From Primulina eburnea (lineage: Eukaryota > Streptophyta > Magnoliopsida > Lamiales > Gesneriaceae): 64,000 bases of DNA. Shown here in pieces: positions 56,415 to 64,000 of the stretch. Position 1 is the stretch's first letter; each line of letters begins with the position of its first letter. A program made the translations under genes and the position numbers. The stretch covers positions 5,092,885 through 5,156,884 of the forward strand of contig NC_133102.1 of NCBI RefSeq assembly GCF_022965805.1, in the 5' to 3' direction. The notes under the pieces are model-generated. The model was not told the DNA's origin and made no database searches. It saw only the letters and a list, made by a program, of their open reading frames with translations.

Positions 56415-59400
56415 ATGTCGTCTGGAAGGTATATGGCATACTCACCGTCACCATCCGGTCCTCACTCTCCGCGCTTCAGTGCTGGAGCTGCCGGAATTCG
56501 CTCCGCTTCTGCTGTAGTAGAACAAGAGAAGTACTTTCTTGTTTCTTGTTGTGGTTTTTTGTATCAAGTGTTGTGTTTGAAGAAATCGGTAGCTTTATTT
56601 ATAGTTTTTGTTTATGAGAGGAATCGATGGTTTTGACTTGATGTCGACTCCCCGTGGATCTTTGTTTTTTCTTTTATTTGTTTCTTCCGTTATTGAGTAG
56701 AATCTTGTGAGATGTATGGTGACAATTGCTTCCTTCCTTCAATTGTTTGGTAAGCAGAGACCATCTCAAGATTTGATTGATTTAATGTCCTTTTATATTC
56801 TTCGGTCTCCCCGCAGTTGATCACCACCCCCCTTGGTTCTTCTCCGGCCTCTTGAGAAAACAGAATCACGATATATTTTAACTAAGCAAGAATTTGATGG
56901 GGCATATTTTCTTGGATTTGATTGTTCTATAACTCCGTTTTTCTCCTTTCTTTCTTATGTTTCCATTGCTACTTTCTGTGCTAAAACTAAATACTGTTTC
57001 ACTTTGATAGGTATTTATCAGAATTGCTTGCTGAACGGAACTCTCTTTATCCATTTATGGCCGTGCTTACACACAGCTACCGGTTTTTGAATCAAGGCAT
57101 GTATATAGCTTTATATGTTCTCTATCATTTGATTATACTACCACGAAAGAAATGTCTCTGAATGTTTTCCTTCCTGTGTTTTGGTTAGGTGAAGTTAACT
57201 GATAACAACTAATCACTCAATTTCAATGTTTACTTAGAAACACTTGAGATGATATACTCTGCGCGTATCCACTTTAAAACACAATCATCGATAAGTAGGG
57301 CATTGCGTATTGTAATGTTAGATTAAGCATGCAAGCCTACTTGTTCGGATTGTTGTTTAATATGATTGGCAGAAACTTGAATAACTTTGGTATCTATTTG
57401 TTTCTCTTAGTCATTGTTCTACCAGGTTGACTGGACTTAAGGGCTAAGTCCTCTATGACATTTTAATTCTCTGTCAATAGAGAACATATACTGAGCTCAA
57501 TTCCTCTCACTTTCTGTGGTTTTTTTATGGGTTTTTTTAATTAGTATTAGAAAAAAGTAGCATGAAACCACCAAATGGGACAGCAATATCAAAAGCAGCT
57601 GCTGGTCTAGATGGCCCTGCAGTGTCAAACACATCAAATGACCATGCGGTATCAAAAACATCAAATGGACCAGTAGTGCTCATAGAATTGATTTGAGGGA
57701 TAATCGTTGAGCTACAATAGCTCGGTTCTTGAAATATTGAACACCAATGAATTAAATCGAATTTAGTTTTAAAATCAAGTGGAAAACACTCAAAATAATC
57801 ATCCTTATAAACCGATTAAACTTCTTGTAACGAAAGCCCAACAAGTGCCAAAACCACCTGATGGCCCAACCATGTCAACCCAGGAACTAACCCTAATGAT
57901 GATTTTTGGTGTGCTAAAATTTTGTTGAAAATTATTTTGTCTGGCAACAAATAAATCGTATGGATATGGCCGGAAACCAACCTCATGCACTGTAGGCAAT
58001 ATAATGCTTACAATAATGCGTTCGTACCATTGAAAATCATCATCATCAGTTTACCTAGATCTGCAATGTTTTCACCTTGGACAAAATATCTCAAATATGT
58101 ATTTAGTTACAAGAAAGCTAATGCAGTCGATGGTCTACCATTTGTGTCATCGTAATCAATGTGGTGCCTAATATAACTTCCTAAAATCATGTAACACCAC
58201 CATTAACTTGAGAAATACCTTTCAAGTAATCTTCTGCCACAACTTTGTGTTTAGTGAGATTATCAATGGTGAATTAGAAGCCCTTTAATTTCTTATTATT
58301 ATTGTTTTTTAAAATGAAATAAATTTCCATGAAAAAATGGTAAAAAGATTTTGTACATATACACTGGACATCCTCAGGAAATGATAACCGATACAAACTC
58401 AATCGACACCAAATGGTGTGCCAAGACACCAAAAATAGACAATCAAAAGACACCAAAAATAGACAATCAAACAACTACGATGGGCATACCTAGGAACATA
58501 CACATACACGGAGCATACCATGGATCTCCAGCTGCAAATACACAGTGCATGCCCTGAGGCTCCATCTAAATATATGAAGATGCATAGGCTACATCTTCAG
58601 TCTCAGTTATGTATCCTATATATCAAAATTTGAACTTATGGTTTAATGTAGTCATCTTCAAATAATTTTTTCTTCCTCATATCCCAAATATAATATATAG
58701 TAGCTGCAATAGCCGCATATCAGATCTCCATAACCTTGGATGACCCTCGATACTGACTCCTAAATGCTCGAAGCAAAGCATGAGCCGACCCCATGAGTTT
58801 CTTTATCCCCAACCACCTCTTGAATCTTATCCATAACTCCCTTGTTTATTGACATGAGAAAAACAAATGCTCAAAGGACTCGACCGATTGTTTGCAAAGG
58901 ATACATAACTTATCTAGAATATAAGGCTGACAATCCTTTGTCAGAAATTTCCCATGAGCAAAATTCCAGAAAACAATCTATGATATGGGAGGATACCCGG
59001 CTTCCAAACCAGGGGCTTCCATGGCCATTGCATAGGGTTGGGTGAAAACCAAAGATACGCTTTTCCCAACTTGTTTTTAACCACAAACCAATCTCTCATA
59101 TGCAATGTTAGGGCCAGTTTGGATACAGAAACACTTAGCTTAAAAAAGGTAGAAGATTTTTGATATCTTGTTCGGGTAAAGCAGTAAAAAAGAGCTTATT
59201 TTAAGTTTTGAAGGAGAGCTATTAAAGAAGTATAAAAGATACATTTTGTAGATTTTGGCTTTTTAAGCGTTTCTTTTAAACAAAAGCTAGCTAGAACACA
59301 AGTTTTCAAATAAAATAGTTCTCCCTGTCTTTCTTTGTTTTTCTTTTTCACGAAACTTCTCGACTTTAATTAACTTATCAAGACTAGGTGTTGTTTATCC

Positions 59401-61706
59401 GTGCTGAGAAAACTATGTACTAATTTTTTAACCAATGTTAACATCTTATTATTGGAAATTCATCTTTTCGAAGCAGAGATATCACGTGTATCTACATTGT
59501 TGGGAAATGCATCCATTTTAGAACAAAATGGGTTTGAAGATGCAAGCCCTCAGGCTTCACGAGGAATATATTCAAATGGAGTAGCTAATGTCAGCAGATG
59601 GGCATCACCATTTCAAACAGAAGTATGGATATTAGCCATTAACATTACCTTTTGTTGTTCTATTTCTTTTACTTATTTAGAATATACATCAAGAAGTAAT
59701 TCGACTTTTGAATTATGACTTGGTTACATCTTCTTCTTGCTTTAGCTTTAAGTTAGGCTTTTCTCATGACAGCTAGTTCTAAAACGAGTTCAAGAATGAC
59801 GTAGGATTATCTTTACATATTCATTTTGGGATTTCACTTGTTATTTGTTTGGTGTCGTTTTGTTGCATTGATCTGACATCTGGTGAGCAAGTTGCAACTT
59901 AATTTTACCAGGTTATAGCTATGAGTTTCACAAATGTATTAGGTACCTGCTTCATGGTTTAGCTTTGGTCCTATTATGTGTGTTATTCTCTTTCCCCTTT
60001 CCATAAAAGTATTGACATGTGGTTTGCTTTGTTTTGTAACTTGCTTCATACTTGGGAAAAAGCTTTACTTCTTCTCTGGCTAACTAGCTGGATAACCTTA
60101 TTCTGTTACGAAATGAGGATCATTTTCTGCTTTTTATGTTAGTGAGCATTGAATAATTACCACAATAACAGTAGTTGAGGCTCTTTGCTGCCGTGGTTTT
60201 GCTAATCAAACATTTTTGGGATTTTTAAAATATTTTGTTCTTGTCTATCATTTTGTCCTTAAAAATATTTCGAAGTTATACTTGGTAAAATCCTAATCAC
60301 GAAGAATTTAAGAATGTTCTCTTTATTTTCATGTTTTCTTCCATAACACTATGGAGTTATCACATACAGATGTCAGGTTTGATGCAGTCCTCTTCTGCAC
60401 AGAACTGGCTCGGTTCCCAAGGTAGTTCATCTGGCCTCATAGTCAAGCAAACTATCCGCGTTGACATACCAGTTGATCAATATCCCAATGTACTTCTTTG
60501 TTACGTTCTCTGAATGGTTTTCTCATATCAGTTTTGGGATTATTTTGTTTCTTGATGACTTGATCCCTTTTATTTGGATTTGCAGTTCAATTTTGTCGGC
60601 CGCCTTCTTGGTCCTAGAGGGAACTCTTTGAAGCGAGTCGAAGCAACTACTGATTGCCGTGTTCTGATCAGAGGGCGTGGCAGCATCAAGGACCCAGTGA
60701 GGGTAATATTCGTTTTGCTTGTGTGTGCCTGGGATGTGATTCTGACTGATTATTCCTTCTATCTGGCACTTGCATTTTTCTGCATGCGTTATTTTGATCA
60801 GAATCTGCAGAAATAATGAGTTTTGACACTTCGCTATATGTAGGAAGAGATGATGAGAGGGAAACCAGGATACGAGCATCTGAACGAACCACTCCACATA
60901 CTTCTTGAGGCAGAATTGCCAGTTGAGATAATAGATTCCCGTCTAATGCAGGCGCAGGAGATAATTGAAGATTTGCTTAAACCAATGGTAACGCTTTCCT
61001 CCACCATTCAAATACCTGAGTTGCATTGTTCTAGCAGCAGAACTAACACTCATATTTTCAAATGAAGAAATTTCAAATCATGTCTATTTTTTTCTGAAAA
61101 CTAAGGTAATGTTTTGTGGCGTTTTTGGGTGTTTTGAGAGAAGATTTTTTTGGAAAATGTGATCCATGTTTTGCAGATATCATTTTATTAAGAATTTGTT
61201 GAGTTAATAATGTGACATAGTGTATGTTTATTTATTTTGATAGTGTATGATGTATTTTAAATTTTTAAAACAAAAGTATAGTATTTTTGAGGAATGATAA
61301 AAAGTTGAATCTAAAATAAAGATGACGTTGGAAAAAATAAGAATGATACAACGGTAGATTTCTGAGAAATTCTATTGAAGAATTTGACATGAAAACGAAA
61401 TTGTTTTCTAAAAACATTGTCCTATATTGTTTGGCTAAATCCCATCCTCAAATTTCTCGATGCTCTGACTGTCTTGTCTTCCTTTTCCTACTTAATAATC
61501 TCTGTGTTTTGACTCTGATATCGATTGCAATTGCCAAAAAAAAAAACGTAACACAGGATGAATCTGAAGACTTCTTCAAAAAGCAGCAGTTACGCGAACT
61601 TGCAATGCTCAACGGTACACTTCGAGAAGAAGGCTCTCAAATGTCTGGCTCTGTATCCCCCTTCCATGACAGCCTCGGAATGAAAAGGGCAAAAACCCAG
61701 GGGTAA
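56415..61706 (+). CDS. STAR/KH-domain RNA-binding protein (Quaking-like)
   Basis: Seven coding exons splice into 292 residues: 56415-56530, 57011-57096, 59477-59622, 60370-60489, 60586-60702, 60844-60987 and 61557-61706. All junctions keep frame. The N terminus is [19 protein letters not shown]; exon 2 begins the dimerisation-like segment ([15 protein letters not shown]); exons 5-6 hold the KH domain with its GxxG loop ([16 protein letters not shown]) and the STAR-type extension ([17 protein letters not shown]); exon 7 ends [16 protein letters not shown] and [15 protein letters not shown]. The closest match I recall is Arabidopsis At5g56140. STAR proteins bind single-stranded RNA and act in splicing or mRNA control; the target here is unknown. 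Intron 2 uses a GC donor (CAAG|GCATGT) and is 2.4 kb long because of inserted repeats. Confidence 0.93.
58680..59095 (-). pseudogene. LINE reverse-transcriptase tail (zf-RVT) in intron 2 of the KH gene
   Basis: On the minus strand, broken frames read [23 protein letters not shown], then [13 protein letters not shown] and [24 protein letters not shown] segments, the zf-RVT region at the end of plant LINE reverse transcriptases. Stops are frequent. The insertion lies against the sense of the host gene. Confidence 0.65.
59107..59300. mobile_element. MITE-like segment in intron 2 of the KH gene
   Basis: Starts GGGCCAGTTTGGATACAGAA, an end motif seen on hAT- and Harbinger-type MITEs in plants, and contains several AGCTTA and TAAGCT-type words. 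No right end or target duplication could be fixed. Confidence 0.35.
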
Positions 61707-62240
61707 CGCTCGAACCTTAAAGTTCGTTCTTCCAGTAAACAGATGTTTCAAAGCCACATGTTCCACGGTGCTAGCGATTCCTCTAGCTTCCATCGAGACA
61801 CTGGTACTGGATGGTGTATATCGTATGAATCGTGCTTTTATTAAATTTGTCATCAATACGTTAATATGATATGTCCTTCGGTTGAAGGCTTGCATGTTTG
61901 TATGTTTGCTTAGGTGGTTTGGTTAATGCATTGTCTTTGCTCACATTTTCATGTGATTACTTCATTTTATTGCAAGCTTGTGAATATGGAATTTGTGAGA
62001 AAATAGCTTGTGAATGTGATTATTCCATTTATTGCAAGTTTTTGCTTTTTATTTAAAATTTTTTTCTCTAGCTAGTTAACATTTTGCTAGAGAAGCGATT
62101 GTATTCCCCATTACCTCGATTTTGTAACTCTGTATTTATCCAGCCTTTGTTTCATTCTATGTTTAAGAGCTGGATTTGAATTTGAAAAAGTAGATTAAAG
62201 AGAGTGGGTGGACAAATTTTTATAATTAAATATAATCAAC
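61707..62240 (+). other. 3'UTR and downstream flank of the KH gene
   Basis: Probably transcribed to around 61900-62050; TGCAAGCTTGTGAATATG and a variant recur at 61972 and 62034, a small tandem feature. No other gene. Confidence 0.5.
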
Positions 62241-62244
62241 AAGT

Positions 62245-62480
62245 AATACTACCAAAAAAAAATTTGCAACGGTTTAAAAAAAAATAAATTTGCGGATAAA
62301 CCGCCGCTAATGTTATTTAGCGACGGTTTATCACAATGTTGCTAAAGTAATCGTCCCTAAATTTTGCGACGGTTTTTCGGATTTTGCGACGGATTTTGCG
62401 ATAGTTAAGAGAAAATATGTCGTTAAATTAAGGACAGATCTCGATGGTTCCCATGCAATGTCGTTAATGAACAACGGTGA
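62245..62480. mobile_element. CACTA-like terminal fragment
   Basis: ACTACCAAAAAAAAATTTGC, then repeats of GCGACGGTTT in both orientations (AAACCGCCGC, TTAGCGACGG, TTGCGACGG) resemble the subterminal repeats of CACTA elements. Only one end is visible. Confidence 0.5.
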
Positions 62481-62636
62481 ATAGAGACTAATTAAAAGAT
62501 ATATAATAGATTAAATTATATTATTTTATGAGGCATAAAAATTAAATTGAATTTCTTCAAGAGTCGTAGTCATATCCACTTGACTAATTGGATATATTGA
62601 CTCTTGCAGGAATTTGATTATAAGCCGATGAAAATG

Positions 62637-64000
62637 TGTAAGGCCCGAGATTTTATTACCGTAATCTGAGATTAATCTGAAATAATTTATTGAGTAATCG
62701 ATATGATTATAGACAGAAAAGATCGGACCGGGAAAGACAAGATAATACATGAATATGCGCGAGCAGTCCAGTAGCCAACGTTTTGGGACAGAAGCTTTGG
62801 CGCATATGCGCCGGATTGAGGCTTGCGAAGCCGAGCATTGAGACAAGAGGTCTCGCGCATATGCGCGAGTTATGCAGAACAAGAACAAGACATTTGGCCT
62901 TACTTATGCAACGTGTGTGTGTGTGTGTCTATATATATATATATCAGCCTATATTCCTTCAGATGGATTAAAGGAAAAGAAACGGAGGGTCAGGGGAGTT
63001 TAACTTCCTTCGAAAAGTTTAAGTCGATTTGGGAGAAATCCGTCCGTCTGATTTTAAATCTGAGTATAGTACCGAGTTCTTAGCGACGACAGCTACAACT
63101 GGACGTAAGTTTTGTTACGTTTTGATATGTTTTGAAATTATGGTATTGTCAAAATTGAATATGAATCATATATGGTGTTTCTGATACAGTAGGCATTATA
63201 TATCTGAAGTCAGATTGAAAAACAGACTGTGTATGAAATTGTTATGAATTTTCAGAAGTGATTCGATTGTAATTATACCAAATTGATATCAGACTTATGG
63301 TATTATTGGTTATGTGGTATTTGAATTGATATCTGATTTATATTGCATCACTGGGTATATTGATATTATTCAGACTTGAATCAGATAAGTTGTTGATTCA
63401 TATATACTGAGATTGTATTACCGATATTGCGAGACTGTGCAGAATTGAAATGATATTTTGTATTGATATTGATTATGGGCCGGATTATTATATCTGTGAT
63501 GTTGGGACTGACGGAGTTATCGAGATTGTATTATTATGCCGTCGAAACATCCGTAAATTGATATTGATCAGATTTGGTATTGGTTGAGATTGTATTGTGA
63601 TATCATATGTCGATTGGCATTGATCAGATTATGTTTTGATTTGAGTATTGATTCAAAACAGGTTTTGAACTGAGTTATCTACTGATATTGTATCTATTCG
63701 ATTGTCATTATCAGATTGGGTATGGACAGAGTTGAAGTCGAGACTTCGTATTCGTCAGACCAAGAAGATAAAGGTATAAGTCAATGTGGTATTGGGAGAT
63801 CGACTTGAGTCGGTTTAGACTTGAGTTTCCCTAAATCACATACTTTACTTTATTGCATTGATTTGATTGATGTACTTGTTCTCTTGATTTATAGATAGCA
63901 GGTATTAGACGAGTAATCTTGTGACAGAAGCACATGGTAGTGGCGGGATCGCCACGGACACATTGCACGATCTCACAAGATATTGTATTGGCAATAGTGC
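62637..64000 (+). mobile_element. LTR of a relative of the outer element (truncated by the window)
   Basis: Begins TGTAAGGCCCGAGATTT, matching the sense start TGTAATGCCCGGAAATTT of the outer element's LTR. From about 63400 it follows that LTR block by block: GACTGACGGAGTTATC, GCCGTCGAAACATC, AGAAGATAAAGGTATAA, CTAAATCACATACTTTACTT, TATTGTATTGGC. It is plus-oriented, opposite to the outer element. Neither its inner end nor a partner LTR is in the window, so it may be a solo LTR or a full element. A (TG)n(TA)n stretch at 62913-62944 gives a candidate TATA. Confidence 0.85.
62752..62869. repeat. Variant palindromic modules (GCGCATATGCGC type)
   Basis: 62799-62812 GGCGCATATGCGCC preceded by GGGACAGAA (the reverse of the TTCTGTCCC tail); 62852-62869 CTCGCGCATATGCGCGAG preceded by GAGACAAGAGGT; and a half module ATATGCGCGAG at 62754-62764. 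Same place in the LTR as the CGGGCGGTA modules of the outer element, about 60 bases before the TATA stretch. Confidence 0.9.

Noticed and set aside
60523..60897. Minus-strand frame of 124 codons within the KH gene
   Set aside because: Antisense shadow of exons 5-6, which carry the KH domain on the plus strand.
62783..63083. Two overlapping plus-strand frames at the start of the right-edge LTR
   Set aside because: They read through the variant palindromes and the (TG)n(TA)n stretch; the LTR alignment explains the region.

Overview
This is nuclear DNA from a plant, almost certainly a eudicot. It is AT-rich, the genes have introns, the proteins belong to plant families (DUF868, STAR/KH, a short plant RraA-like protein, Sec14-like), and the space between genes is filled with plant transposons. 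Several repeat families look like ones I associate with Lamiales, but that is an impression from memory.

Three genes look intact. An RraA-like gene lies at 5545-6048 (minus strand, with a visible 5'UTR intron and TATA box). A DUF868 gene lies at 17479-18357 (plus). A seven-exon STAR/KH RNA-binding protein gene lies at 56415-61706 (plus, 292 residues when spliced, one GC-AG intron). Two genes are broken. An organellar-type RecA pseudogene lies at 85-828 (minus; a CGA-to-TGA stop and a 1-nt deletion). A Sec14-like pseudogene starts at 25371 and resumes near 53300; about 24 kb of transposons now separate its two halves.

Layout. 1-6.3 kb: RecA pseudogene, SINE-like and MITE copies, RraA-like gene. 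7-16.3 kb: a triplicated repeat region in which some copies carry Helitrons, a Mutator-type MITE or a hAT element and the others show the empty site, plus a TRIM and displaced pieces of the DUF868 gene. 16.7-18.4 kb: DUF868 gene. 20.9-24.9 kb: MITEs and a 2.1 kb Harbinger-like element holding a Helitron. 25.4-53.7 kb: the Sec14-like pseudogene with a hAT element made of two inverted ~1.95 kb arms (29637-33995) and a pol-less LTR element (34529-53290) whose left LTR is split by an 11 kb Athila-like Ty3 element (36143-47154). 54.7-55.3 kb: LINE remnant. 56.4-61.7 kb: KH gene. 62.6 kb to the end: an LTR related to the outer element, in the opposite orientation and cut off by the window.

The most unusual signal is a family of short GC-rich palindromic modules. 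Each has two ~15 bp arms around a short loop, followed a few bases later by a conserved TTCTGYCC-like tail. They occur in arrays inside the LTRs of two otherwise different retroelements, upstream of the third ORF of the Athila-like element, and in decayed form in another insertion. In the LTR at the right edge the arms are replaced by a different palindrome (GCGCATATGCGC), while the tail, the place in the LTR and the distance to the TATA stretch are kept. That points to a cis-acting module whose ability to fold is conserved rather than its sequence.
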